From positions 124,001 to 188,000 of the forward strand of contig NZ_LVEN01000012.1 in assembly GCF_001686925.1 (NCBI RefSeq): 64,000 nucleotides of DNA, written 5' to 3'. The DNA is from Flavobacterium piscis (GTDB lineage Bacteria; Bacteroidota; Bacteroidia; Flavobacteriales; Flavobacteriaceae). The notes under the pieces are model-generated. The model did no database searches and was not told the origin of the DNA. It saw only the letters and a program-made list of their open reading frames with translations. The translations under genes and the position numbers were made by a program. Positions 41,832-50,854 of the stretch are shown here, piece after piece. The number at the start of each line of letters is the position of its first letter. The stretch's first letter is position 1.

Positions 41832-44030
41832 TTAAACCTTTACGGTTTCTAATATTTTATCTAATGTAATGGGTAAATCTCTCACACGTATTCCTGTTGC
41901 ATTAAAAACTGCATTGGCAATTGCAGGTGCCATTCCGACCAGGGCCGTTTCACCAAGTCCTTTTGTTCCCATTGGGTTACTTACAGGATCTTTTTTATTA
42001 ACAAAAAACACTTCCTGTTTTTCAATATCAGCGTTTACGGGAACATGATAATCGGCAAAATTATTATTTATAGGGCGACCAAATCTGTGATCGATTTCTA
42101 AAGATTCCATCAATCCCATTCCGATTCCTCCCACTGCTCCGCCATACATTTGCCCTGCCGAAGTTTTTTGGTTGATTACAGTTCCAATATCAGCGCAGGA
42201 AACCACATGTGCCAATCTGATTTTTCCAAGATTTGGATTAATCAACACTTTTACAAAATGTACAGAGAAAGAATAAATCGAATATTTCTTTGCCTCCTCT
42301 GCAGCTTTTGATTCATTTTCTACTACTAATTCTTCTAATTTATTTGCGTTTAATACTGCGGCTAAAGAAACACTTTTTGAACTGTCTTTTTTTGAAGTTA
42401 CTGAACCATTTACAAAAGCCAAATCTGCAATTGGTATATTTTTCAAGGCATCTGATTTACTTGCCAATTCAATAGCTTTTGTTATTAATAACTGGCAGGA
42501 ATCGTTTACTGCTGATCCTACAGATGAAGTGGTTGCTGAACCTCCTTGGGTTGGTCCTTTGGCAAGACCGCTTTTTCCCATTTCGATGATCACATTTTCG
42601 CTTGGTATTCCGGTTACATCTGCGCCAATTGCGGTCATCATAGTGGCTGTTCCGGGTCCCATATCGTTTACGCTACATTGCAAAACCAAAGTACCATTGG
42701 TTAGAAATTTTGCTTTTACAGAAGTTGGACTTCTATAGCAGCCAAAAGTTCCGGTTCCCATTCCGTAACCTACAAGCCATTCACCTTCACGAACAGATCC
42801 GGGTTTGTTTTTACGGTTTTTCCAGCCAATGCGTTCCATACCACCTTCATAGCATTCCAGAAGATATTTGCTGCTCCAGGGTTTGTTTTGTTCGAGATCT
42901 TTCTCGGCATAATTCAGTTTACGAAATTCAATTGGGTCCATATTTAGTTTATGAGCCAATTCATCCATAGCGCTTTCTAAAGCAAAAGATCCTGTTGCTT
43001 CTCCCGGACCACGCATCCAGATTGGCGTACAAGTGTCAAGAGGAACAATTCTATATCGGGTTGAAACATTGGCACAATCATAAATAAATCGGGACATGTT
43101 TACGGTACCTTCCATAAAATCTTCATAACTCGAAGTCATCGCTATGGCTTCATGCGTTAATCCTGTTAGCTTGCCTTCTTTGGTGGCACCAAGACCCATT
43201 TTCTGAATCGTATAAGGTCGAAACCCAACATTGGTAAACATTTGTTCTCTATGCAATACCAGCTTTACAGGGCGGTTTATTTTTTTAGCACCAATAAGAG
43301 CTGCAATTTCATAAGGCCAGGTGTGTAATCCCATCCCAAAAGCACCTCCAAGATATTCTGAATTTACAGCAACATCTGCGGCAGGAATTCCAAATACATC
43401 TCCCACACTTTTGCGGGTTCCTTCCACACCCTGACTTTTGGTATAAAGTGTAGGTTTGTTTCCATCCCATTTGGCAATAATATTGGCCAGTTCCATTGGG
43501 TTATGCACTTCGGTTGGTATGGTATATTCTTCTTCCAGAATTACTGCTGCATTTTTATATCCATCCTCAACGCCACGGTGATAATCTTTTGCGCGTTCCG
43601 GAGTTTTTCCTTTATCTTTTACTTTTTCAAGTTCTGTCGAATGGTCTTCTTTTAAATAATCGGCTTTAATAAGACTGGCAGCATATTGCATACGCTCAAA
43701 AGTATCTGCAATTACCAAAGCAATGGGCTGATCATAATAACGAACCGAATCATCTTTAAAAATCTGAAGTGGCTGACCCAAGTTATCGCGTTTTTTGGGT
43801 TGCTCGTATCCAGCAGGTTTATCTACATTAAGATGCGTGATTACTGCTAAAACTCCTGGCGCCCATTCGGCTTTTTTAGTATCGATGGTTTTAATTCTTC
43901 CTTTGGCAATTGTACTTCCTACCAGGCATGCATAAGCAACGCCCGGAGTTTTATACTCGGCTGAATATGTTGCTGAACCTGTTACTTTAGCAAATCCGTC
44001 AACTCTATTTATATTACTTGTCTTGCTCAT
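41832..44030 (-). CDS. Aldehyde oxidoreductase/xanthine dehydrogenase family, molybdopterin subunit (PaoC-like)
   Basis: A 732-residue large subunit, the same length as E. coli PaoC. It binds the molybdenum cofactor and oxidises aldehydes or N-heterocycles using water. Visible features are the N-terminal RVDGFAKVTGSATYSAEYK, the Moco-binding GGAFGMGLHTWP, RGPGEATGSFALESAMDELA, QGGSATTSSVGSA and the C-terminal KGLGETALVG, in which Glu (about residue 694) is the catalytic base. It is the last gene of a three-gene operon, 8 bases after the FAD subunit. The nearby XdhC and MocA-like genes suggest a cytosine dinucleotide form of the cofactor, as in PaoABC. The substrate is unknown. Confidence 0.93.
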   Translation of the reverse strand: MSKTSNINRVDGFAKVTGSATYSAEYKTPGVAYACLVGSTIAKGRIKTIDTKKAEWAPGVLAVITHLNVDKPAGYEQPKKRDNLGQPLQIFKDDSVRYYDQPIALVIADTFERMQYAASLIKADYLKEDHSTELEKVKDKGKTPERAKDYHRGVEDGYKNAAVILEEEYTIPTEVHNPMELANIIAKWDGNKPTLYTKSQGVEGTRKSVGDVFGIPAADVAVNSEYLGGAFGMGLHTWPYEIAALIGAKKINRPVKLVLHREQMFTNVGFRPYTIQKMGLGATKEGKLTGLTHEAIAMTSSYEDFMEGTVNMSRFIYDCANVSTRYRIVPLDTCTPIWMRGPGEATGSFALESAMDELAHKLNMDPIEFRKLNYAEKDLEQNKPWSSKYLLECYEGGMERIGWKNRKNKPGSVREGEWLVGYGMGTGTFGCYRSPTSVKAKFLTNGTLVLQCSVNDMGPGTATMMTAIGADVTGIPSENVIIEMGKSGLAKGPTQGGSATTSSVGSAVNDSCQLLITKAIELASKSDALKNIPIADLAFVNGSVTSKKDSSKSVSLAAVLNANKLEELVVENESKAAEEAKKYSIYSFSVHFVKVLINPNLGKIRLAHVVSCADIGTVINQKTSAGQMYGGAVGGIGMGLMESLEIDHRFGRPINNNFADYHVPVNADIEKQEVFFVNKKDPVSNPMGTKGLGETALVGMAPAIANAVFNATGIRVRDLPITLDKILETVKV

Positions 44031-44038
44031 AATTCAAA

Positions 44039-45019
44039 TTATTTAGATGCTGCTATCGTTAATGCTTCAGTAATGGCATTTGGTCCCAGTGTTAATTTAA
44101 AATCATTATCACCATAACTTCTTGCACCATGCATGGCTAAATCAGCTGCTTTCCGGAATGTGGTTTCAGAAACTGTTTTTCCTTTCAAAAATTCTTCTGC
44201 TTCTGTCAGTCTCCATGGTTTATGTGCCACGCCGCCCATTGCCAGCCTTGCATCCTTAATGGTATTATTTTGGATATCCAAACCAACCGCTACAGAAATT
44301 AATGCAAAAGCATAACTGCTGCGATCCCTAACTTTGAGATAATGAATATTTTTAGTGAAATTATTATTTGAAATCTCTATTGAAGTAATGATTTCTTTAT
44401 TTTCAAGTGTATTGTCTTTTTCGGGCATATTGCCTGGAAGCCTATGAAAATCAGTAAACTTAATTTCTCTTTTTCCTTTAGGACCTTCGACAAAAACGGT
44501 GGCATCTAAAGCGGCAAGTGCCACACACATATCACTCGGATGCACAGCTATACAACTGTCTGAAGCACCAAAGATGGCATGCATTCTGTTAGATCCGCCA
44601 ATGGCTCCGCAACCACTTTTGGGCGTACGTTTATTGCAGGGCATATCAGTATTATAAAAATAAGAACAACGGGTACGCTGCAACATATTTCCTCCTACGC
44701 TGGCCATATGCCTAATTTGCTGCGATGCACCGGCAGCTAATGCCAATGCCAGCAAAGGATATTTTTCTTGTATTGTTTTATCTTCGGCAACCTGACTGTT
44801 TTTGGCCATTGCACCAATTGAAACTTTTCCTGTCAGGAATTCTATTTTTTTAAAATCGACCCCGTTGATATCAATAAGTTTATCAGGAGCGACAACATTT
44901 TTTTTCATCAAATCGACAAGATTGGTTCCTCCGGCAATAAACATGGCCGAGTTTTCTTTGGCAATAGTAGTTACTGCAGATTTTGATGATAATGCTCTTA
45001 TTATTTGAAAGTTTTTCAT
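44039..45019 (-). CDS. FAD-binding subunit of the molybdenum hydroxylase (PaoB-like)
   Basis: A 326-residue medium subunit that passes electrons from the iron-sulfur subunit through FAD. FAD contacts are in MFIAGGTNLVDLMKKNV and ASVGGNMLQRTRC; the C-terminal CO-dehydrogenase flavoprotein domain follows (DRSSYAFALISVAVGL, MGGVAHKPWRL). A Cys-rich insert (RCSYFYNTDMPCNKR, then KSGCGAIGG) resembles the loop that holds an additional [4Fe-4S] cluster in E. coli PaoB. The gene overlaps the 2Fe-2S subunit by 4 bases, indicating translational coupling. Confidence 0.92.
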   Translation of the reverse strand: MKNFQIIRALSSKSAVTTIAKENSAMFIAGGTNLVDLMKKNVVAPDKLIDINGVDFKKIEFLTGKVSIGAMAKNSQVAEDKTIQEKYPLLALALAAGASQQIRHMASVGGNMLQRTRCSYFYNTDMPCNKRTPKSGCGAIGGSNRMHAIFGASDSCIAVHPSDMCVALAALDATVFVEGPKGKREIKFTDFHRLPGNMPEKDNTLENKEIITSIEISNNNFTKNIHYLKVRDRSSYAFALISVAVGLDIQNNTIKDARLAMGGVAHKPWRLTEAEEFLKGKTVSETTFRKAADLAMHGARSYGDNDFKLTLGPNAITEALTIAASK

Positions 45020-45657
45020 AATGGCATTCCTCCTTCCTTAACTTCTGTAATGGCATCAACAATATTATGATAAGCTCCGCATCTGCAGATATTTCCGCTC
45101 ATATATTCGCGAATTTCCTCTCTGCTGTTGGCGTGACCTTCTTTGATACAGGCTATGCCAGACATAATTTGTCCGGGCGTACAATAACCACATTGAAAAC
45201 CGTCATTTTTAATGAAAGCTTCCTGCATGGGATGCAGTTTTTTTCCTTTTGAAAGTCCCTCGATAGTGGTTACCTGAGCGTTTTGCTGCATGGATGCCAA
45301 TGATAGGCAGGATAATATTCTGGTACCATTTACATGAACTGTACAAGCGCCGCATTGCCCGTGATCGCAGCCTTTTTTGGTTCCGGTAAGCAACAATTGT
45401 TCTCTTAATAAATCAAGCAGCGTGGTTCTGGGCTCTATATTTAGATTGTGTTTCACGCCGTTTACTTCAAGCGATAACGGAACGGTCTCTAAATATTCTG
45501 CAATTTTTTCATCCCATTTATTATCAGAAGCCATCACCAATGAAGGCGGGGTCAAAGCAAGTGCAGTGAATAAACCGGATTTTTTTATAAAATCACGACG
45601 TGAAGAATTCGCTTCTTCTTCTACTGCTTTGTTTCTAATTGTTCGTTTGGCAGCCAT
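45016..45657 (-). CDS. 2Fe-2S subunit of the molybdenum hydroxylase, Tat-exported (PaoA-like)
   Basis: A 213-residue small subunit with a twin-arginine signal (SSRRDFIKKSGLFTALALTP), so the complex is probably periplasmic, folded before export. The plant-type [2Fe-2S] cluster ligands are in GCDHGQCGACTVHVNG plus a later Cys, and the second cluster in CGYCTPGQIMSG and GNICRCGAY. It is the first gene of the three-gene operon. A TAAATTTG -7 box candidate lies at 45700-45707 on the minus strand, but the nearest TTG elements are 14 and 24 bases away, so the promoter is only tentative. Confidence 0.93.
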   Translation of the reverse strand: MAAKRTIRNKAVEEEANSSRRDFIKKSGLFTALALTPPSLVMASDNKWDEKIAEYLETVPLSLEVNGVKHNLNIEPRTTLLDLLREQLLLTGTKKGCDHGQCGACTVHVNGTRILSCLSLASMQQNAQVTTIEGLSKGKKLHPMQEAFIKNDGFQCGYCTPGQIMSGIACIKEGHANSREEIREYMSGNICRCGAYHNIVDAITEVKEGGMPL

Positions 45658-45831
45658 GCATACTGTTTTAAATTAATAAAAATCTTATGTTACTCCTAAC
45701 AAATTTAGGAATCCTAGGTGACAAAAAATTACAAAATTCACATAAACACCATTTTAAATGCAATTTAGAATCATTAAAAAAATTAGATTTAAATAACAAA
45801 ATTGTATTTTTACTTTATTAAGAATTTAAAA

Positions 45832-46962
45832 ATGTCCCTACAGCAAACCATTTACCTCGATAACAACGCTACTACCCAACTTGATCAACGTGTACTGAAT
45901 GTTATGCTTCCCTATTTTACCACTGCTTATGCAAATGCGAGCAGCAGTCATTTAGCAGGTTTAACCATACATGAAGCTGTCGAAAATGCTGTCTGGCAAA
46001 CTGCGAACCTCATTGGGGCAAATCCGGAAGAAATAATTTTTACCTCAGGCGCAACAGAATCAATCAACTTAGCTATAAAAGGGTTCTCAAATCAAAATAA
46101 AAAACATATTGTTACGGTTAGTACAGAACACAAAGCTGTTTTGGATACCTGTCAATTTATGGAGAGTATGGGTTTTGAGGTTACTTATCTGCCTGTGGAT
46201 TCTGATGGTATCTTAGATCTTCAACTTTTAGATGCATCTGTCACGGATGCGACCTTAATGGTTATTGTAATGATGGTGAATAATGAAATTGGTGTAATTC
46301 AGGACATTGATACAATAGCTGCAATAGTACATTCGAAAAAAGCTCTTTTTATGTGTGATGCCACTCAGGCTGTTGGTAAAATGGCTGTTGATGTACAAAA
46401 ATCAGGCATTGATCTTCTGGCTCTTTCGGCACATAAATTTTACGGCCCAAAAGGTGTAGGTGCTTTGTATCTTTCCGCGAAAGCGAAAATAAAATTAACT
46501 CCACAAATACACGGCGGCGGACAACAACGCAAATTGCGCAGCGGGACGTTAAATGTTCCCGGGATTATTGGTTTGGGAAAAGCCTGCGAAATTGCGAAAG
46601 CTGAAATGAAAACAGATCAGGAAAGAATACAAAAACTTAGAGATCATCTTGAAAAATCTTTATTACAAATTGAAGGATCGTTTGTAAACGGAAACACTAC
46701 AAACCGAACATACAATACGTCGAATATTTGCTTTCCCGGAGTGAATTCTGAAAGTCTTATCCTGGCTTTGCAAAATATTTCGGTTTCTAACGGTTCGTCC
46801 TGTTCTGCTGTTACGTCTGAACCTTCGCATGTATTGAAGGATTTGGGTTTATCTGATGAAAATGCTTTGAGTTCGATTCGTTTTAGTTTAGGGAAATTTA
46901 CAACTGAAGAAGAAATTTTGTTGACGATTGAGAGGGTTTGTGCTTTGGTAAGAGAGCTTTAG
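45832..46962 (+). CDS. Cysteine desulfurase (NifS/IscS-like)
   Basis: A 376-residue class V aminotransferase that removes sulfur from cysteine via a persulfide. The start ATG 45832 gives the standard N-terminus SLQQTIYLDNNATTQLD; an upstream TTG is less likely. The PLP Lys is in ALSAHKFYGPKGVG, the phosphate-binding part in TSGATESINLAI, and the active-site Cys in the mobile loop SNGSSCSAVTSEP. It lies divergently beside the molybdenum hydroxylase operon. Since such enzymes need a terminal sulfido ligand on molybdenum, supplying that sulfur through XdhC is a plausible role; general Fe-S assembly is the alternative. Confidence 0.92.
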   Translation: MSLQQTIYLDNNATTQLDQRVLNVMLPYFTTAYANASSSHLAGLTIHEAVENAVWQTANLIGANPEEIIFTSGATESINLAIKGFSNQNKKHIVTVSTEHKAVLDTCQFMESMGFEVTYLPVDSDGILDLQLLDASVTDATLMVIVMMVNNEIGVIQDIDTIAAIVHSKKALFMCDATQAVGKMAVDVQKSGIDLLALSAHKFYGPKGVGALYLSAKAKIKLTPQIHGGGQQRKLRSGTLNVPGIIGLGKACEIAKAEMKTDQERIQKLRDHLEKSLLQIEGSFVNGNTTNRTYNTSNICFPGVNSESLILALQNISVSNGSSCSAVTSEPSHVLKDLGLSDENALSSIRFSLGKFTTEEEILLTIERVCALVREL

Positions 46963-46972
46963 TTTTTTGTTT

Positions 46973-47500
46973 TTTGCCACGAAGGCGCTAGGGCGCAAAG
47001 TTTTTTTTATTTGCTTAATGATTTCTGAGAAAGTCGCTTTTTTATGTTTAATAATTTCTCGCAAAGACGCGAAGTCGCAAAGTTTTTTATTTCTTTAGCT
47101 TATGATTTCTTACTAAGTAGCAACGTTTCTTTTTTTTAAGCTTCGGAGAAGCGATATATTTATAGCTAATAATTCGGGAATTGGAAAAAGCTCCAGCGGA
47201 GCGACATGTTTTTTTGGTCAAAGGCGTGAAGACACTAAGATTCTTTTATGTTTAATAATTTCTCGCAAAGACGCAAAGGCGCAAAGTTTTTTATTATGAA
47301 TGTTTATGATTTCTTATTAAGCTGCTAAGTTTCTTTCTTAAGAAGCTTCGGAGAAGCGATATATTTATAGCTAATAATTCGGCAATTGGAAAAAGCTCCA
47401 GCGGAGCGACATGTTTTTTTGGCCATAAAGGTTCGAAGACACTAATATTTTTTAATACTTAATAATTTCTCGCCAAGTCGAGAAGATTTGAAGAGCTTAT
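46973..47500. repeat. Repeat cluster with about 205-bp period
   Basis: TTTATGTTTAATAATTTCTC recurs at 47041 and 47245, with a diverged third start near 47451; AGCTTCGGAGAAGCGATAT recurs with the same 205-base step (C at 47141 and 47346). Each unit holds CTTCGGAGAAG and CTCCAGCGGAGCG palindromes and CGCAAAGACGC runs. The GGAGCGATATATTTATAG motif is shared with the tandem array at 41194-41785. No gene in the gap 46963-47515. Confidence 0.82.
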
Positions 47501-47515
47501 ATCAAAGAATTTCTA

Positions 47516-47791
47516 TTAAAAATCTTGCCTTCCAATAATGGTAATAATCTCTATTCTTTTATCTATGATTTGATAGTAGATCGTATCAACTCCACAAACA
47601 CAATAACGATATCCTTTTTTGATATAGTCGGCTGATGGAAATAAAAAAGGATTTTCCTCTATTCTATCAAAACAATCATAGAACATATTAAAATATTTAT
47701 CCGCCTGATTAACACCAAACTTACCAACTCCATAACAATAAATTCTTCGTAAATCTTCTTTGGCTTCGTTACTTAAAAAATAACTATACAT
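47516..47791 (-). CDS. RelE/ParE-family toxin
   Basis: A 91-residue protein with the ParE fold signature: SNEAKEDLRRIYCYGVGKFG, then YFNMFYDCFDRIEENPFLFPS and the C-terminal CGVDTIYYQIIDKRIEIITIIGRQDF. ParE members poison DNA gyrase; RelE members cut mRNA. The weak set of catalytic RNase residues and the ParD-type partner favour ParE. It overlaps the antitoxin gene by 8 bases, so the two are made from one transcript with antitoxin first. Confidence 0.88.
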   Translation of the reverse strand: MYSYFLSNEAKEDLRRIYCYGVGKFGVNQADKYFNMFYDCFDRIEENPFLFPSADYIKKGYRYCVCGVDTIYYQIIDKRIEIITIIGRQDF

Positions 47792-48029
47792 TAGGCAGAC
47801 CTTCTTTGAATTCTGCTAACATTTCTTCTCTTGTTTGTTTTTTTGCAAAACCGCTTTTTTCTCCCTTATCTATTTTAGCTCTCACAAATTCATAGTATTC
47901 CTCTTGTGTACGAGCTTGCTTAATCAAATAGTTAATAGCTTCACTTTTACTACTAAACTCTTCCGCTTTAACCTGCTTCTTAAGCCACTCTTCGTTTGGT
48001 GCAGTTAATGATATACTTTGTCGTGTCAT
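47784..48029 (-). CDS. ParD-like antitoxin
   Basis: An 81-residue protein. The N-terminal half (TRQSISLTAPNEEWLKKQV, SSKSEAINYLIKQAR) is a ribbon-helix-helix DNA-binding domain of the ParD/CopG type. The C-terminal half is charged and likely disordered until it wraps around the toxin. It should neutralise the downstream ParE-like toxin and repress its own promoter by binding the palindrome just upstream. The pair sits between the cysteine desulfurase and mocA-like genes and looks like an insertion into that cluster. Confidence 0.87.
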   Translation of the reverse strand: MTRQSISLTAPNEEWLKKQVKAEEFSSKSEAINYLIKQARTQEEYYEFVRAKIDKGEKSGFAKKQTREEMLAEFKEGLPNV

Positions 48030-48044
48030 AACAATAATTTTAAG

Positions 48045-48083
48045 TTGGTGTAAATTTACACCAATATTTCGAAACGAAATATT
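48045..48083. promoter_or_regulatory. Toxin-antitoxin operator: perfect 20-bp palindrome plus adjacent inverted repeat
   Basis: TTGGTGTAAATTTACACCAA (48045-48064) is a perfect palindrome 16 bases before the antitoxin start. AATATTTCG (48063-48071) and CGAAATATT (48075-48083) form a second inverted repeat touching it. GTAAATTTAC contains a -7-like TAAATTTA. Two adjacent dyads suit cooperative binding by a ribbon-helix-helix repressor. Confidence 0.8.
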
Positions 48084-48155
48084 ATTTTAGAGATTTTCCT
48101 GTTTTTTACCTCTAAACCTTTGTCGCTTTGTTCCTCTGAACCTTTGAACCTCTCT

Positions 48156-48746
48156 TTAAGAAATAAGCTTATTATAATCCTCAATAGTATCGATATCTAT
48201 ATTGCCTTTTTCGAAAGGAACTGCAACGGTGTCTTCAAAAAATTTATTGATTATTTTTTTTGCACCTTCCTGACCTTTTAGCTGTAGCAATTCGGTGAAA
48301 TATTTTTGATGAAAAAGTACCGGTGTTCCTGCCGTTTCTGAGTAGGCAGATGCTATAATTCCTTTTGCTTTTTTTTGATATTCTTTTATCAAGTTCTCAA
48401 AAACAATAGTTGTAATATAGGGCTGATCACAAACGGTAAAAATGCTTTTTGTGATGTCAGGATATAAACGTAATAATTCTTTTAAACCTGTTGCAATAGA
48501 AGATGACATTCCTAACTCCCAATCAGGATTAAAGATTGTTTTTATTTTGGGATTGGTAATTTCCTTTTCTATCAATTCGTGATTAGATCCTGTAACGACT
48601 ATAATGGCGCTGTTTGCTACCTGAGAAGCTTCGGAAATTGTGTTTTTTAAAAGAGTAGCGTTTTTATACAAAAGCAATTGTTTGGGCTGTCCTAATCTTG
48701 AAGAACTTCCGGCTGCTAAAACAACAATTCCTGTTAGCTCTTTCAT
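48156..48746 (-). CDS. MocA-like molybdenum cofactor nucleotidyltransferase
   Basis: A 196-residue cytoplasmic enzyme. The N-terminal GIVVLAAGSSSRLGQPKQLL is the nucleotide-binding signature of the MobA/MocA group; FTVCDQPYI supplies the metal-binding Asp. With an XdhC gene immediately upstream (1-base gap) and a PaoABC-like enzyme nearby, it should add CMP to molybdopterin to give the cytosine dinucleotide cofactor. The preference for CTP over GTP is inferred from context, not from residues. Confidence 0.88.
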   Translation of the reverse strand: MKELTGIVVLAAGSSSRLGQPKQLLLYKNATLLKNTISEASQVANSAIIVVTGSNHELIEKEITNPKIKTIFNPDWELGMSSSIATGLKELLRLYPDITKSIFTVCDQPYITTIVFENLIKEYQKKAKGIIASAYSETAGTPVLFHQKYFTELLQLKGQEGAKKIINKFFEDTVAVPFEKGNIDIDTIEDYNKLIS

Positions 48747-48747
48747 A

Positions 48748-49875
48748 TTAAACCAGAGATGTACGGGTTGAACTATGTATTTTTTCTGTTTTATACTTTA
48801 ATGAAACACCTTGTTTGCCGCTCATTACCGCTTTAATTTCAGCCACAATCGATAAGGCAATTTCTTCTGCTGTTTCTGCGCCCAAATCAAGTCCTACTGG
48901 GCCGTAAATGGTAGTAAGCTTTTCTTCTGTCAATTGTATGCCTTCACTATTCAAATCATCAAGCATACGATTGAGTTTTGTTTTAGGACCTAAAATTCCA
49001 ATATAGTTGCAATTGGTTTGTACCAAAAGCTTTAAAACAGCCAAATCGTATTTATAATTGTGTGTGATCAGAACAAAATACGTTTGTGCATCGATACTTA
49101 TATTTTCTAATAGCTGTTCCGGTTTTACAACAAATACATTCCTGGCTTCCGGAAATCTCTTTTTTGTAGCATGTGTAGCGCGGCCTTCACAAATGGTAAT
49201 TTCCCAACCTAATAAGGAAGTCATTTTTACCAATGGCTGAACGTCATTTCCTGCTCCAACAATTACCAGAGAAACGGGAGGATTTATATAGTCTGCCAAA
49301 ACCTCATTCTCTTGTTCATCATGAAGTTGTCTTACCACAGTTGCTTTGATGTTCAATGCTTGCTTTACATCTTCCAGTATATTAAGTGCAGTATTATTAG
49401 CGTAAATTGGCGTTTCATTTTCCCTATAAAACAATAGGGTTCCTTGTTGGGCCGCTTGTCTTTTTAATGAAAAAACCGTTGCCACGACCGCATCTTTTCG
49501 TTCGAATTCTAATTGCTGTAAAAGCTGTATCGGATTATTCTCTACCGCATCATCAATATATTCAAAAAGAATATGAACAATTCCGTTACATCCTAATTGC
49601 AAACCTACTTCGCTATCATCTTCATTACTTGTATTATAAGTAATTAATTTATTTTGCTGCTGATGGATTGACAGCAGCGCTTTTCGCAATGCATCACCTT
49701 CTAAACAGCCACCGCTAATGGCGCCAGTAAGCAAACCATCCTCGGTAACAAGCATGCGGGCTCCGGGCTGACGGTAAGAAGAACCTTCAACCTTTACCAC
49801 GGTGGCAAGTGCTGTCTTTTTTCCAGTCGCTTTTGCCTGAGAATGTGCTTTTAGAATCTCGCTTATTTCCTTCAT
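48748..49875 (-). CDS. XdhC/CoxI family molybdenum hydroxylase maturation factor
   Basis: A 375-residue cytoplasmic chaperone that binds and delivers the sulfurated molybdenum cofactor to xanthine dehydrogenase-type enzymes. The N-terminal XdhC domain has LATVVKVEGSSYRQPGARML and GAISGGCLEGDALRKAL, with the conserved Cys; the C-terminal Rossmann domain has SLVIVGAGNDVQPL and GILGPKTKLNRM. It is the first gene of a two-gene unit with the mocA-like gene and should serve the hydroxylase encoded at 41.8-45.7 kb. Confidence 0.92.
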   Translation of the reverse strand: MKEISEILKAHSQAKATGKKTALATVVKVEGSSYRQPGARMLVTEDGLLTGAISGGCLEGDALRKALLSIHQQQNKLITYNTSNEDDSEVGLQLGCNGIVHILFEYIDDAVENNPIQLLQQLEFERKDAVVATVFSLKRQAAQQGTLLFYRENETPIYANNTALNILEDVKQALNIKATVVRQLHDEQENEVLADYINPPVSLVIVGAGNDVQPLVKMTSLLGWEITICEGRATHATKKRFPEARNVFVVKPEQLLENISIDAQTYFVLITHNYKYDLAVLKLLVQTNCNYIGILGPKTKLNRMLDDLNSEGIQLTEEKLTTIYGPVGLDLGAETAEEIALSIVAEIKAVMSGKQGVSLKYKTEKIHSSTRTSLV

Positions 49876-49976
49876 ACTAATAAATCGTGCTTAACAAAAA
49901 TAGATAATTATTTTCTTGCCGAAGATTTAAACGGCTTAAAGTATTAACTCAAAAAAAATATTTTTAATCCCAATAT

Positions 49977-50750
49977 TTAAATCGAAATGATTCCCATAAC
50001 CATTGCCGTTTTTACTGCTTCGGTAGTATTGGATACTTTCATTTTTTCGATAATGTTTTGTCTGTGTCGGCGTACGGTATAAACCGAAATATTGAGTTGT
50101 GTTGCAATTTGTGCACTATTACTTCCTTTTGCAACCAGTGTAAGGATTTCGAGCTCTCTTTTTGAAAGTAATGTTTGTTCGTAATGTTTGTATTTTTCGA
50201 TAGCAATAACTTCACCCGTTTCAATATTCACAATTTTTCCATCGATTCCTAAACGGGGCTGAATATCTGCCGATGGTGCGTAAAGACATAATGCCAGCCA
50301 AATGCTTCCGTTACTAAAGCTTTTTAGGTAAATCGTTCTGTGATTGATGTAGGCACAGTTTTCAAGTGTATTCTGAGTTCGTATGCGGCTTGATGTACTG
50401 TATTTGTAGCTGTCCTGATACGGTAAAGTTTTTAGATATTGAAAATAATTGAGTTCCAGAATATGACGCTCTATTAAATCGTCTGGATGAATTTTGGTAA
50501 AGATACATTCCTCAAAAGCAGAATCGATCACGGAGTTTTCAGCCGGTAAACCAAATACTTTCCCAAAATTACCGGCGTAAATATAACTGCAATCGGCTTG
50601 AAAATCTGATAAAACGGCCACACACTGATCGAGGCTTACATAACCTGCTACCAATTTTTTGAATGTTTCTATATCATTGCATTCTTCTATCGAAAATGTT
50701 TGTTCTAATAAAGTGGCTGATAATTGATTCTCGATGGATACATTTGACAT
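49977..50750 (-). CDS. LuxR-family transcriptional regulator
   Basis: A 257-residue protein. I use ATG 50750 (SNVSIENQL); the longer frame to 50819 would overlap the divergent promoter. The C-terminal LuxR helix-turn-helix is clear (LSKRELEILTLVAKGSNSAQIATQLNIS is the start and VYTVRRHRQNIIEKM the recognition helix). The N-terminal 180 residues look PAS-like, with an aromatic-rich core, and no phosphorylation site is evident. A direct sensor role is likely but its signal is unknown. It is divergent from the DUF1349 lipoprotein gene, which it may regulate. Confidence 0.85.
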   Translation of the reverse strand: MSNVSIENQLSATLLEQTFSIEECNDIETFKKLVAGYVSLDQCVAVLSDFQADCSYIYAGNFGKVFGLPAENSVIDSAFEECIFTKIHPDDLIERHILELNYFQYLKTLPYQDSYKYSTSSRIRTQNTLENCAYINHRTIYLKSFSNGSIWLALCLYAPSADIQPRLGIDGKIVNIETGEVIAIEKYKHYEQTLLSKRELEILTLVAKGSNSAQIATQLNISVYTVRRHRQNIIEKMKVSNTTEAVKTAMVMGIISI

Positions 50751-50782
50751 AAACAGGATTAAAAAATGGTTAATTTTACGTA

Positions 50783-50813
50783 TTGTGGCTTTTGGAAAGC
50801 AATGGTATTTTTG
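50783..50813 (+). promoter_or_regulatory. Promoter of the DUF1349 lipoprotein gene
   Basis: TTG (50783-50785), a 20-base spacer and TATTTTTG (50806-50813) match the Bacteroidota -33/-7 consensus fully apart from the first T of the -33 element. Predicted start near 50820 leaves a leader of about 35 bases. Confidence 0.72.
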
Positions 50814-50854
50814 ATCCACTAAAATATAATTTTTATATTAAAAAAAATCACTTT

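Noticed and set aside
50751..50819. 23-residue extension of the LuxR regulator to 50819
   Set aside because: It would overlap the strong divergent promoter at 50783-50813 and has no family similarity.
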